From the NCBI GenBank assembly GCA_947259375.1, contig CAMYLZ010000018.1, positions 119,441 through 156,422 of the forward strand: a stretch of DNA of 36,982 nt, in the 5' to 3' direction. This DNA comes from an uncultured Parvularculaceae bacterium (GTDB lineage Bacteria; Pseudomonadota; Alphaproteobacteria; Caulobacterales; Parvularculaceae). The translations under genes and the position numbers were made by a program. Positions within the stretch are counted from its first letter, which is position 1, and each line of letters starts with the position of its first letter. The notes below the pieces were generated by a model. It was not told where the DNA came from. It ran no database searches and worked only from the letters and a program-made list of their open reading frames with translations. Below are positions 1 through 8,160 of this stretch, piece by piece.

Positions 1-600
1 AAAGAGCTTGAAGACGGCTTTTACGTCAATCTCGGCATCGGCATTCCAACCTTGGTCGCCAATTACATCGGTGAGAATATCGACGTCACGCTGCAATCTG
101 AAAACGGCATGCTCGGCATGGGACCGTTTCCTTATGAGGACGAAATCGATCCGGACCTGATAAACGCAGGCAAACAGACAATCACGGAGCTTCGCCGCAC
201 GTCGTATTTTTCAAGCGCCGACAGCTTCGGCATGATTCGCGGCGGGCATATCGACATCGCCATTCTCGGCGCCATGGAAGTTTCCGAAAAAGGCGACCTC
301 GCCAACTGGATGATCCCGGGCAAGCTGGTCAAAGGCATGGGCGGCGCCATGGATCTGGTCGCCGGCGTCAAGCGCGTTGTCGTGGTTATGGATCATGCAT
401 CGAAATCGGGCGCGCCGAAGCTCTTGCACGAATGCTCCCTGCCGCTCACCGGCCAACAGGTCGTCGACATGGTGATCACCAATCTCGGTGTATTCAAGGT
501 CGATCGCGGCAAGGGCATGACGCTTATCGAGCTGGCGCCCGATGTCAGCATTGAAAACGTGAAATCCTCAACGCAAGCAGACTTTAATATCGCAATCTGA
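1..600 (+). CDS. scoB: 3-oxoacid CoA-transferase subunit B, 5'-truncated by window edge
   Basis: This is the beta subunit of succinyl-CoA:3-ketoacid CoA-transferase, which moves CoA from succinyl-CoA to acetoacetate or a similar 3-oxoacid. The frame is open from base 1, and 199 residues are visible up to the TGA at 598-600. The family is about 210-220 residues long, so only a short N-terminus is missing. Visible family marks are the glycine-rich NLGIGIPTLVANYI stretch near the start and the SENGMLGMGP motif, whose glutamate (residue 36 of the visible part) carries the CoA thioester in this family. The A subunit would be expected just upstream, outside the window. The next gene starts 2 nt after the stop and is probably co-transcribed. 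AtoA and PcaJ/CatJ are close relatives, so the exact acyl substrate is not fixed by sequence. Confidence 0.93.
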   Translation, partial: KELEDGFYVNLGIGIPTLVANYIGENIDVTLQSENGMLGMGPFPYEDEIDPDLINAGKQTITELRRTSYFSSADSFGMIRGGHIDIAILGAMEVSEKGDLANWMIPGKLVKGMGGAMDLVAGVKRVVVVMDHASKSGAPKLLHECSLPLTGQQVVDMVITNLGVFKVDRGKGMTLIELAPDVSIENVKSSTQADFNIAI

Positions 601-602
601 CC

Positions 603-2153
603 ATGGCGGATCTTCGAAGCGACAAAACGCATGCAGCGGACGTCAACGCCTGTCATCAATTGATGCAGGCAGGACGGTTCGAAGATGCGTTTGCTCGCAT
701 CGCTCCGGTGAAAAGCGCCGCGCCGGATGACATCGACGTCAATACCGCCTATGGCATCGCCGCGCTCAGCGTCGAAAACTGGGAAGCGGCGAATCAGGCC
801 CAGGCGTTCGTTGATCGGATGCCCCGCCCTGACGCCCTGCGCGTGCTCGACTATTGGGCGAAAATGCTCGCAACGCATCTGAGGTTCGGGCTCGCCAAGC
901 ATGTCGGCGAGCAAATCCTGAAACTCGCGCCTGAGCAGATTGAGCATTACATCTTCTACTGCTCCGTTTGCCTCTCTGGCGGGCAGGCCGACGCCGCGAT
1001 TGAGAAGGCGGAAGAATGCGTTCGCAACTTCCCTTCGCATGCCGCCGCATGGGAAGCTTCAGCCAGCGTGTTCGCCGCGATCGGCGATAACGAAAGGGCG
1101 CGTCGATCCGCCCAAAAGGCCCTCGATCTCAGCCCTGACTCCATCGCCGCGCTGAAAGCGCTGGGCGATGCGAAGCCCGAAGCTTTGACGCAAGATCAAC
1201 TGGCGAGACTCAAGCGCTTTATCGGCGACGGAAGCCGTCATCCGGCCGAACGGGCGCCCGTCGCCTTCACCCTTGGCGACACATTCGATCGCCGGCGCGC
1301 CTTTGCCGATGCATTTGACGCATATGGCGTCGCCAATTCATTGTTGCGCGCGCATAACGACGCTATCGGCGCGCGATATGATGAGGCCACGTCGGAAGCG
1401 CGCCTGTCGCAGGCTAGGCACCATGCAGGCGTATTAAAAAGCTCGCTTTCCGAATTTGCCGACGCTTCCATACAACCCTTATTCATTGTCGGCATGCCGC
1501 GCTCTGGAAAGACCCTGTTCCAGAATGTGCTCTGCTTGCATGACGGCATCGCCGCCATTGACGAGTCTCCGGTCGGCCCCATGTTGATCGACGCTGCATT
1601 CGACGCGGCCAAGAAAAGGAACCGCCTTGAACGCGACCCAAGAGCGACGGAATTGCTCCGGCATTACCGGGAAAGGCTTCACGCGACTGCGGCCAATGCG
1701 CAATTGGTGATCGACACGACGGGAGAAAATGTCTGGGGGCTTGGCGCATTAAAGGCCCTGTTTCCTCGCGCGAAATTCATCTACATGGCGCGAAATCACG
1801 ACGACGCATTAATCGAAGTTTTCTTTCGCCGGCTGTCTCCCGCACATCCTTATTCAACTTCGCTCGCGGATATTCGCTCCTACCGGGCCATCTTTGAAAA
1901 CGCGGCGGCGCTCTGGCGAACGCAATATGCGGACGATTTTCTGGATGTCTCTTTCGACGCCTTTCTGGATCAGCCAGAAAAGACGCTTCATGAAACGCTT
2001 TCCTGGCTTGGCGCCGCCCCGGGCGCCATAGCGGTTTCGACGGCGCCAAAAACGGGCGCTGACACGATCCATTTCAGCAGCGATGGCGGCGAGCTGACGT
2101 TCGATCGCGACAAATTCGAAAAGCTGAAAAATTACGCCCGCTTCATTCAGTGA
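603..2153 (+). CDS. TPR-repeat sulfotransferase family protein
   Basis: A 516-residue protein with two parts. Roughly residues 10-200 are helical tetratricopeptide-like repeats (for example the segment around AAWEASASVFAAIGDNERA). The C-terminal half is a sulfotransferase fold. FIVGMPRSGKT at residues 294-304 is the P-loop-like 5'-phosphosulfate-binding loop of PAPS-dependent sulfotransferases. AKFIYMARNHDDALIEVFFRR near residue 390 occupies the place of the 3'-phosphate-binding segment. There is no signal peptide or membrane segment. The family is common in alphaproteobacteria and its acceptors (sugars, peptides, lipids) are mostly unknown. The ATG lies 2 nt after the scoB stop with no good Shine-Dalgarno sequence, which suggests translational coupling. 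A metabolic link to CoA transfer is not evident. The gene runs convergently into the HxlR regulator with only 13 nt between. Confidence 0.85.
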   Translation: MADLRSDKTHAADVNACHQLMQAGRFEDAFARIAPVKSAAPDDIDVNTAYGIAALSVENWEAANQAQAFVDRMPRPDALRVLDYWAKMLATHLRFGLAKHVGEQILKLAPEQIEHYIFYCSVCLSGGQADAAIEKAEECVRNFPSHAAAWEASASVFAAIGDNERARRSAQKALDLSPDSIAALKALGDAKPEALTQDQLARLKRFIGDGSRHPAERAPVAFTLGDTFDRRRAFADAFDAYGVANSLLRAHNDAIGARYDEATSEARLSQARHHAGVLKSSLSEFADASIQPLFIVGMPRSGKTLFQNVLCLHDGIAAIDESPVGPMLIDAAFDAAKKRNRLERDPRATELLRHYRERLHATAANAQLVIDTTGENVWGLGALKALFPRAKFIYMARNHDDALIEVFFRRLSPAHPYSTSLADIRSYRAIFENAAALWRTQYADDFLDVSFDAFLDQPEKTLHETLSWLGAAPGAIAVSTAPKTGADTIHFSSDGGELTFDRDKFEKLKNYARFIQ

Positions 2154-2166
2154 CGCAATAATACGG

Positions 2167-2895
2167 TCATGACACCGCGGCGACGCGTTTCAAAGGCGGC
2201 TCCTGCCCCTCTTCATGCGCGGCGCGGACATCATATTCTGAATGAACAATACAGCTAAGCAAGTGAGCAAGCGCCTTCTGGTCGCCGTTTAATTTCATCC
2301 TCGATTTTGCTTCTTCAAGCGTGAGTTCAGAACGGAACGCCTGCATGAAAGTCGCGACATCTGATTCCAGCGTCGCAACCGCCGGCGCATCCGCGCCGCG
2401 ACGGCACACCATCTCCCCATTCATATTGTAAATCGTATACGGAAAATCATCGATGATAACCCGCGCCACGTAATTAACCTCAGGCTCGGTGCAGTAATGC
2501 GCAAACAGTTCAATCGCCAGCGCCACAGAGTCCGGCTGAATGTCATCGGAATATATGCATTCGCGGGCAGGCGAGGACTCCGGCCGTTCGAGGAAAAACA
2601 AAATTGACCATTTCATCAAAGACCGGACGGACGGGCGCAGCGCCTCGCCCATCGGGGTCAGCCGGTATCGGCCGCGCTGGTCTCCGGATGCCGACGTCGT
2701 GACCAACCCGGCCTCTTCGAGCTCTTTCAGCCGTTTGCTGAGAAGATTGGCGCCGATGCCGGGCAATCCTGCCTGTAGGTCGCCAAAACGCTGCGGCCCA
2801 AGAAACAGATCGCGCAGGATCAACAATGTCCAGCGCTCGCCCAGCAAGTCGAGCGCATGCGCCAGAATGCAGTCCTGATTATAAGTGCGCGCCAT
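2167..2895 (-). CDS. HxlR-family winged-helix transcriptional regulator with extra C-terminal domain
   Basis: A 242-residue regulator. Residues 1-100 are a typical HxlR/MarR-like winged helix: an early cysteine (C9), then LLGERWTLLILRDLF, then the recognition part GIGANLLSKRLKELEEAGLV and the wing QRGRYRLTPMGEAL. HxlR proteins normally stop near residue 110-120. Here about 130 further residues follow, and the segment ATFMQAFRSELTLEEAKSR plus KLNGDQKAL resembles an SCP2-like lipid-binding fold (my inference), so it could sense a hydrophobic ligand. The start is well supported: GGAGGAAA (2902-2909, minus strand) sits about 6 nt before the ATG. The divergent intergenic region contains two perfect inverted repeats, so autoregulation and control of the neighbouring secreted-protein gene are likely. 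Confidence 0.88.
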   Translation of the reverse strand: MARTYNQDCILAHALDLLGERWTLLILRDLFLGPQRFGDLQAGLPGIGANLLSKRLKELEEAGLVTTSASGDQRGRYRLTPMGEALRPSVRSLMKWSILFFLERPESSPARECIYSDDIQPDSVALAIELFAHYCTEPEVNYVARVIIDDFPYTIYNMNGEMVCRRGADAPAVATLESDVATFMQAFRSELTLEEAKSRMKLNGDQKALAHLLSCIVHSEYDVRAAHEEGQEPPLKRVAAVS

Positions 2896-2933
2896 GCTTG
2901 GTTTCCTCCAGGGATTGTCTTCTCCCGTTTGAC

Positions 2934-2966
2934 CGACAGCTTAGTTCCGTTGTCACCAAGCTGTCG
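2934..2966. promoter_or_regulatory. Inverted repeat, 9-bp arms, 15-nt spacer
   Basis: CGACAGCTT at 2934-2942 is a perfect reverse complement of AAGCTGTCG at 2958-2966. It lies between the HxlR-type gene and its likely promoter, so in the transcript it would form a stem-loop in the 5' leader. Alternatively it is a widely spaced operator. No U-tract follows on either strand, so it is not an intrinsic terminator. Confidence 0.5.
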
Positions 2967-2971
2967 TATAT

Positions 2972-2991
2972 GTAACAAAATCGTTTGTTAC
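2972..2991. promoter_or_regulatory. 20-bp palindrome, candidate HxlR operator
   Basis: GTAACAAA (2972-2979), ATCG, TTTGTTAC (2984-2991) form a perfect 8+8 bp palindrome with a 4-nt centre. It is about 80 bp upstream of the HxlR-type gene and 13 bp upstream of the -35 box of the divergent small secreted-protein gene. Dimeric winged-helix regulators of this family bind such sites. Assignment to this particular regulator is an inference from position. Confidence 0.6.
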
Positions 2992-3004
2992 CTACAAAAT
3001 GTAT

Positions 3005-3032
3005 TTGACACTTTAAAAAGATATAGTAAAGT
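3005..3032 (+). promoter_or_regulatory. Candidate sigma-70 promoter for the secreted 93-aa protein
   Basis: A perfect -35 TTGACA (3005-3010) is followed after 16 bp by TAAAGT (3027-3032) as a 4/6 match to the -10 box, within an AT-rich stretch. This leaves a leader of about 60 nt before the ATG at 3101. The palindrome at 2972-2991 lies just upstream, in a position suited to activation or to roadblocking the opposite promoter. Confidence 0.5.
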
Positions 3033-3100
3033 CTTTTTTGTGATCAAACGGCGACTTTAAAATTTGCGCACCGCCGAGCGCCACAAATCGGAGAAACCCA

Positions 3101-3382
3101 ATGCTTAACAAAGCCTTAGCCAGCGCGGCGGTCAGCGTCGCCTTTTTCGCAACGCTTCCCGCAAATGCTGCAAGCTGGGACGAACAGCTCAATCTTTGCG
3201 CCGCAGCGGCCGAGGCCGAAGGCCTCGTCACCGCTGGCGAATACCGCGCGAAATTCCTGCGCGGCGGCGGCGGCGCCACGAAAAAACTGACGATTGAGCT
3301 GATCGGCGACAATGGCGAAACGCGTGAAGCGCTTTGCAAAATTCGTCGCGGCAAAGTGTCGGAAATCGAAATCACCGCCTAA
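3101..3382 (+). CDS. Small secreted protein of unknown function
   Basis: A 93-residue protein with a clear signal peptide. It has Lys at 4, a hydrophobic stretch ASAAVSVAFFATLP, and a likely cut after ANA near residue 23. The mature part is about 70 residues with two cysteines (C33 and C79) that could form a disulfide, and a glycine-rich linker RGGGGAT. The C-terminal part is predicted mainly beta. I do not recognise the family. The start is supported by GGAG about 7 nt upstream. It is a one-gene transcription unit: promoter at 3005-3032, intrinsic terminator at 3408-3439. It is divergent from the HxlR-type regulator, which probably controls it. Confidence 0.75.
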   Translation: MLNKALASAAVSVAFFATLPANAASWDEQLNLCAAAAEAEGLVTAGEYRAKFLRGGGGATKKLTIELIGDNGETREALCKIRRGKVSEIEITA

Positions 3383-3407
3383 CCGGGCGAGATTATCCCT
3401 GTAGACT

Positions 3408-3439
3408 AAGCGCCCCGCTAAATTGGGGCGCTTTTTTTT
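3408..3439 (+). terminator. Rho-independent terminator after the small secreted protein
   Basis: AAGCGCCCC (3408-3416), an 8-nt loop, GGGGCGCTT (3425-3433) and a run of eight T (3432-3439) form a 9-bp GC-rich stem with a U-tract on the plus strand. The opposite strand has no T-run after the stem, so it mainly stops plus-strand transcription. Confidence 0.9.
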
Positions 3440-3441
3440 GC

Positions 3442-4347
3442 CTATTTTCCAGCAAGGGACCGGTACGCCGTACGCGTCATGAATTCGCCATTGACGAAAC
3501 CGCCGCCCCAGCGCGGATTGAGATCGGCCAAGGGATCAGCCGCCACGACGTCTTCCTCGCTCAGCCCGTTGTCGATTAACGCCTGCACCCGGGCGCGAAT
3601 GCCCTTCAGCAAATCAATGGACTCTTGCAAATCGGCCCGGGTTGCAACCGGCCCGTGGCCGGGAATGATTTGCGTGTCATCGTCGATTTTGGACAGCGCC
3701 TTTTCCTGCGCGGCGATAGCGCCATCGATCCCCCCGCCGGAGTCAACATCGATATAAATATAGCCGCCGGTGTTGAAGAACACATCGCCCATATGCACGA
3801 TGTTCAAATCTTTAAAGAATATAATGGCGTCGCCATCCGTGTGCGCCGTTTCCGGGTGCCAGACGCGGATATCATGCGCGTTCCAGTGAAATGACATGGA
3901 ATGGGAGAACGTTATGACCGGCAGCGCATCCTTTGGCGCGGACGGCGTCACCGTCCCGTCCGATCGCGTTCGCCCTTCAATGAGGCGCTTGCGAACATTA
4001 TCATGCGCCACAATATGGGCGCCGGCTTTACCAAAGGCCTCATTGCCGCCGGTATGATCTCCATGAAAATGGGTATTGAGGACAAATTCGACCTCCCCGT
4101 CCGTGACCTCGCGGATCGCTTCCATGATCTTGTCGTTTAACGGCGCAAATTGGTCATCAATGACGAATGCGCCGTCCGCGCCAATCGACAAACCGATATT
4201 GCCGCCCGCGCCTTCCAGCATGAAAACGCCGCCGCCGAGCGACGTTGTCTTGATTTCGACATTGGAGAAGTCGCCCTGCGCCGTCGCCAAGCTGATCACC
4301 GACATGGCCGCCACCGCCGACGCGGCTGCAAATTTTTGCGTTTTCAT
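3442..4347 (-). CDS. Exported metallo-beta-lactamase-fold hydrolase
   Basis: With the ATG at 4345-4347 the protein has 301 residues and begins with a signal peptide (MKTQKFAAASAVAAMSVISLATAQG). The frame extends upstream to a GTG at 4383, but that would put 12 extra residues before the signal peptide, and AAGGGG precedes the chosen ATG. The zinc-binding signature is complete: HFHGDH at 93-98, H169 in AHTDGD, D188 in MGD and H231 in PGHG. The protein is therefore a two-zinc periplasmic hydrolase. The family contains B1/B3 beta-lactamases, quinoprotein-associated hydrolases and many uncharacterised enzymes. Nothing here shows lactamase activity, so the substrate is left open. It ends next to the terminator of the preceding gene and is divergent from aroG. 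Confidence 0.88.
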   Translation of the reverse strand: MKTQKFAAASAVAAMSVISLATAQGDFSNVEIKTTSLGGGVFMLEGAGGNIGLSIGADGAFVIDDQFAPLNDKIMEAIREVTDGEVEFVLNTHFHGDHTGGNEAFGKAGAHIVAHDNVRKRLIEGRTRSDGTVTPSAPKDALPVITFSHSMSFHWNAHDIRVWHPETAHTDGDAIIFFKDLNIVHMGDVFFNTGGYIYIDVDSGGGIDGAIAAQEKALSKIDDDTQIIPGHGPVATRADLQESIDLLKGIRARVQALIDNGLSEEDVVAADPLADLNPRWGGGFVNGEFMTRTAYRSLAGK

Positions 4348-4504
4348 TTTGAAACGCCCCTTTTTTCCCATCTGCGCCGCCACTGATACCAGTCACAAAC
4401 TGAACACGGAAATCACAACGCCGGCAGGCGGCGCTTGTGGCCGTCCGGCCATTGTTGCGGTGCAACGCTCCGCAGGCTAAAGACCTGTTCAACGGAGTAG
4501 AAAA

Positions 4505-5863
4505 ATGAGTTGGACGCCCGACAGCTGGCGCGAGAAAAACGCGCTGCACATCCCTGCGGATTACCCGGACCCAGCGGCGCTTCAGGCCGTAGAATCGGAG
4601 CTCTCGAGTTATCCGCCGCTGGTTTTCGCTGGCGAGGCGCGCACTTTGCGGTCGTCGCTGGCGCGCGTTGCGCGCGGCGAAGCATTCCTTCTGCAGGGCG
4701 GCGACTGCGCCGAAAGCTTCAAGGAGTTTCACCCGAACAATATTCGCGACACCTTTCGCGTGCTCCTGCAGATGGCGGTCGTTCTGACCTTCGGCGCAGC
4801 CATGCCAGTCATCAAAGTGGGACGCATCGCCGGGCAGTTCGCCAAGCCGCGCTCATCGCCGACGGAAACCGTGAACGGCGAAACGCTGCCAAGCTATCGC
4901 GGCGACAACATCAACGGCATGGAATTCACAACAGAGGCGCGCCTGCCGGACCCGCAACGCCTGCTGAAAGCTTACGGTCAGGCGGCCGCGACCTTGAATC
5001 TGATCCGCGCTTTCGCCACCGGCGGCTATGCGGACTTGCGCAATGTCCAGAAGTGGAATCTCGAATTCGTTTCCGGCAATCCCCAGGAAGACCGCTACCG
5101 GGCGCTGGCCGACAAGATTTCCGAAGCGATCACTTTCATGGAAGCTTGCGGCGTCAACGGTTCAAGCGTTCGCGCAATTCATGAAGTTGATTTTTACACC
5201 AGCCACGAAGCCTTGCTGCTGGGTTTTGAATCCGCCTTGACGCGGATCGATTCGACCAGCGGCAAATGGTACGACACATCCGCGCATATGGTGTGGATCG
5301 GCGACCGGACGCGACAACCAGACGGCGCGCATGTAGAGTTCTGCCGCGGCATTGAAAATCCCATCGGTTTGAAATGCGGCCCGAGCCTCGCGCCTGATGA
5401 GCTGCTAGAATTGCTCGACATTCTCAACCCGCGCAACGAAGCAGGGCGCATCGTCCTGATCGCCCGCTTTGGCGCGGAAAAGGCCGAAGCTGGTCTGGCG
5501 CCGCTGGTTCGGCGCATCGTCGCCGAAGGACGTGAAGTCGTCTGGTCTTGCGACCCCATGCACGGCAACACGATCAAGACCGGCGGCGGGTACAAGACAC
5601 GGCGTGTCGATGCGATTTTGTCGGAAGTCAGGACATTCTTCGACGTCTGTCGCCAGGAAGGCGCAAATCCGGGCGGCGTGCATTTCGAAATGACCGGCCA
5701 GAACGTTACCGAATGTTTAGGCGGTTCGCGGGAGGTTTCCGAAGGCGATTTGTCCTCTCGCTATCATACGCATTGCGACCCGCGCCTGAACGCCAGCCAG
5801 GCACTGGATTTGGCTTTTATTTTAGCAGATCGATTTAAAGAAATACAAAAGTCGACATTTTGA
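4505..5863 (+). CDS. aroG: Class II 3-deoxy-7-phosphoheptulonate (DAHP) synthase
   Basis: It condenses phosphoenolpyruvate and erythrose 4-phosphate to DAHP, the first step of the shikimate pathway, in the cytosol. The 452-residue length and sequence fit the class II (plant/mycobacterial) type rather than the AroFGH type. Metal ligands expected for this class are present: C68 in GGDCAESF, H353 in DPMHGNT, E395 in HFEMTGQN and D425 in HCDPRLN. Their spacing matches the Mycobacterium tuberculosis enzyme. PEP-site residues are in [12 protein letters not shown] and [16 protein letters not shown] lies just upstream of the ATG, so the start is secure. It appears monocistronic: it is divergent from the metallohydrolase and followed by a hairpin. 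The N-terminal extension used for allostery in M. tuberculosis is about 19 residues shorter here. Confidence 0.96.
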   Translation: MSWTPDSWREKNALHIPADYPDPAALQAVESELSSYPPLVFAGEARTLRSSLARVARGEAFLLQGGDCAESFKEFHPNNIRDTFRVLLQMAVVLTFGAAMPVIKVGRIAGQFAKPRSSPTETVNGETLPSYRGDNINGMEFTTEARLPDPQRLLKAYGQAAATLNLIRAFATGGYADLRNVQKWNLEFVSGNPQEDRYRALADKISEAITFMEACGVNGSSVRAIHEVDFYTSHEALLLGFESALTRIDSTSGKWYDTSAHMVWIGDRTRQPDGAHVEFCRGIENPIGLKCGPSLAPDELLELLDILNPRNEAGRIVLIARFGAEKAEAGLAPLVRRIVAEGREVVWSCDPMHGNTIKTGGGYKTRRVDAILSEVRTFFDVCRQEGANPGGVHFEMTGQNVTECLGGSREVSEGDLSSRYHTHCDPRLNASQALDLAFILADRFKEIQKSTF

Positions 5864-5880
5864 AATAAAGTGAAGCGTTG

Positions 5881-5907
5881 CCGGCTGCTCACTTGTGAAA
5901 CAGCCGG
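5881..5907 (+). other. Hairpin downstream of aroG
   Basis: CCGGCTG (5881-5887) pairs with CAGCCGG (5901-5907), with a nested TCAC-TT-GTGA stem inside. It sits 18 nt after the aroG stop, where a terminator would be, but no T-run follows. It may be a Rho-dependent end or an mRNA-protecting hairpin. Confidence 0.4.
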
Positions 5908-6038
5908 AAATATAGTTTGAAACGCCCGGCGCCCGCCCCCTATTTCTTTTGTGGCGACGCAGGATATGTTGGGCGGATAGGAGCGGCGCTGGACGCCGAT
6001 CAAGCCGGCTTGGGGGATCATCTGGCGGAGCAAGGGTT

Positions 6039-6986
6039 GTGACGACACGTTTGAGGGTAGGCGTCGCCGGGGCTGGCGTGTTCGGCGGATATCACGCGTC
6101 GAAATACGCCGCGCATCCGGACGTCCGGCTGACGGCGGTGTTCGATATTGACGGCGCCCGCGCCAGCGCGCTCGCCAGCCGTTTCTCGTCGCACGCCTTT
6201 TCCGATTTCGACATATTTCTGGCGGCTTGCGACGCTATTGTCATAGCGGCGCCGGCTAGCGTTCATTACGCGCTTGCCTGCCGGGCGCTTGAGGCCGGAA
6301 AACACCTCTTTATCGAAAAACCCGTCACCCTCGACGTTGACGAAGCCGACGCCCTGATTTCCCTCGCCCGGGAAAAGGAGCTGATCTTACAGGTCGGTCA
6401 CCAGGAACGTTATGTTTTCGCCGCCGCCGGTCTGTTGGCGCGCGGCAAGGCGCCTCTGAAGATCGATAGCATTCGCTGCACGACAGCGAGCGGCCGGTGC
6501 GAGGACGTTTCCGTCGCGCTCGACCTGATGGTGCACGACATCGATCTTGTGCGGCAATTGACCGGAGCCGACATTGCAAGCATTGCAGCCGAAGGCAGCC
6601 AACATGCGCTCAGCGCCGAGCTGAAACTGACCAACGGCACCCTCGCAAGCTTGCGATCCTCGCGCCGCACCGAAACGCCGGAACGGCGGATGACGCTCAT
6701 CTATGATGACGGCATTATCGAATTCGATTTCGTCAAACGCGAAGTCACAAATTCGACGCCAGCGGTGCTGGAAGCGGACTTTTCCAACGACGCCGCCCCG
6801 CTTTCTTTCACGGACCCGCTCGGCTTTGGCGCTAATGTTTTCATCTCTTGCATTTCCCTTGGCCGTGAGCCGATTGTCACCGGCGAGGATGGCCGAGAAG
6901 CCTTGCGATGGGCCCTCGAAGTAGAAGAGGCGGCGCGGCTGGGCATTATTGAAGAACGCGCTATTCCCGAAAGGCAACGCGCATGA
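6039..6986 (+). CDS. gnnA: Gfo/Idh/MocA-family NAD-dependent sugar dehydrogenase, probably GnnA-type
   Basis: A 315-residue oxidoreductase with an N-terminal Rossmann fold (GAGVFG at residues 11-16), the EKP motif of the family (FIEKPVTLD) and the active-site segment VHDIDLV. The GTG at 6039 is chosen because GGAG lies 8 nt upstream and the Rossmann strand follows directly; a TTG at 5949 in the same frame would add an Arg-rich unrelated tail. It overlaps the following aminotransferase by ATGA. An oxidoreductase plus DegT aminotransferase is the GnnA/GnnB pair of Acidithiobacillus ferrooxidans, which turns UDP-GlcNAc into its 3-amino derivative for amide-linked lipid A. The WbpB/WbpE route to diaminouronic acids uses the same two families and is the main alternative. 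No lpx genes are in view. Confidence 0.72.
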   Translation: MTTRLRVGVAGAGVFGGYHASKYAAHPDVRLTAVFDIDGARASALASRFSSHAFSDFDIFLAACDAIVIAAPASVHYALACRALEAGKHLFIEKPVTLDVDEADALISLAREKELILQVGHQERYVFAAAGLLARGKAPLKIDSIRCTTASGRCEDVSVALDLMVHDIDLVRQLTGADIASIAAEGSQHALSAELKLTNGTLASLRSSRRTETPERRMTLIYDDGIIEFDFVKREVTNSTPAVLEADFSNDAAPLSFTDPLGFGANVFISCISLGREPIVTGEDGREALRWALEVEEAARLGIIEERAIPERQRA

Positions 6987-8152
6987 ACAGCGTGGTCAAT
7001 CTCACTCTCGCCAAACGCACCCAGGTTGGCGATATCGCGTTTATCGATCTGAAGGCGCAACAGCGCCGCATCAGGCCCGCAATCGAAAAACGGCTTCAGG
7101 CGGTGCTCGATCATGGCCGCTATATCGCCGGCCCGGAAATTGAAGAGCTGGAAGAGGCGCTGGCCGAGCGCACCGGCGCCAAAACCGCAACGGCCTGCGC
7201 CAGCGGCACCGCGGCGCTTGTTATTCCCTTACTGGCGCGCGGCATCGGCCCGGGCGACGTCGTCTTCGCGCCGGCTTTTACCTATAACGCCACCGCAAAC
7301 GCCATTCTCTTGACCGGCGCGACGCCGGTCTTTGTCGATATCGATCCGGCGACGTTCAATATGGATCCGGCGGACTTGCAACGCCGCATTGATTCGGTGC
7401 GCAAAGAGGGCCGGTTGCAGCCAAGCGCGGTCATCCCGGTGGACCTGTTCGGACTGCCGGCGGATTACCGCGCCATCACAGCCATCGCCGAGCGCGAGGC
7501 GCTGTTCATGCTGGCGGACGGAGCCCAGAGTTTCGGCGGCGAGCTCGACGGCAAACAGGTCGGCAATCTCGCGCCGGCGACGGCGACAAGCTTTTTTCCC
7601 GGCAAGGCCCTCGGCGCCTATGGCGACGCAGGCGCGATTTTCAGCCAGAACGCGTTGGACCGGGAACGCTGGACGTCAATTCGCTGGCACGGCACGGATG
7701 AGGCGCGCAGAGAGTCTATCCGCGTCGGCTTCAATGCGCGTATGGACACCTTCCAGGCGACGGTCCTGCTCGAAAAACTGGCGATTTTCGATGACGAGCT
7801 GGCGGCGCGGCGGCGCATTGCCGCTGACTATAATGAACGCCTTGCCGGTGTCGCACGCGTGCAGGCGCCGATCGAAGGCGGGCTTTCCGGTCAGGCATAT
7901 TATTCTTTATGCGTCGAAAACCGCGACGCCGTGGTCAAGGCGCTGAACGAGGCCGGCGTGCCGACGGCGATTTATTATTCAACGCCGCTGCACCTCATGC
8001 CGGCGTTCGCCGATTACGCCCCCTCCACAGGGCTGCCGGTGACGGAGAAAACGGCGTCTGAAATCTTTGCGCTGCCAATGCACGCCTATCTGACGCCGCA
8101 ACAAGTGGACTATATTTGCGAAGCCGTGCTCGCCGCCATACGCGCCGCCTGA
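6983..8152 (+). CDS. gnnB: DegT/DnrJ/EryC1-family PLP aminotransferase, probably GnnB-type
   Basis: A 389-residue pyridoxal-phosphate aminotransferase acting on nucleotide-linked 3-keto sugars with glutamate as donor. Family marks are IDLKAQQRRIRPAIE near the N-terminus, the CASGTAAL phosphate-binding turn (72-79), D179 in ADGAQSFGG, and the Schiff-base lysine K208 in TSFFPGKALGAYGDAG. It resembles the WbpE/WlbC/GnnB branch. The ATG overlaps the stop of the preceding dehydrogenase (ATGA), a strong sign that the two work in sequence: oxidation at C3, then transamination. It ends 8 nt before the convergent antiporter gene. Substrate assignment (UDP-GlcNAc derivative) is by analogy. Confidence 0.78.
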   Translation: MNSVVNLTLAKRTQVGDIAFIDLKAQQRRIRPAIEKRLQAVLDHGRYIAGPEIEELEEALAERTGAKTATACASGTAALVIPLLARGIGPGDVVFAPAFTYNATANAILLTGATPVFVDIDPATFNMDPADLQRRIDSVRKEGRLQPSAVIPVDLFGLPADYRAITAIAEREALFMLADGAQSFGGELDGKQVGNLAPATATSFFPGKALGAYGDAGAIFSQNALDRERWTSIRWHGTDEARRESIRVGFNARMDTFQATVLLEKLAIFDDELAARRRIAADYNERLAGVARVQAPIEGGLSGQAYYSLCVENRDAVVKALNEAGVPTAIYYSTPLHLMPAFADYAPSTGLPVTEKTASEIFALPMHAYLTPQQVDYICEAVLAAIRAA

Positions 8153-8160
8153 CCCTCCTG

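Noticed and set aside
3442-4347. Annotation as a beta-lactamase
   Set aside because: Only general zinc ligands of the metallo-beta-lactamase fold are visible; most such proteins hydrolyse other substrates.
5899-6042. A 47-codon open stretch ending in TGA that overlaps the GTG start of the gnnA-like gene (GTGA)
   Set aside because: The overlap looks like coupling, but the stretch has no ATG, only a TTG at 5917 without a ribosome site, and no recognisable sequence. Chance overlap is more likely.
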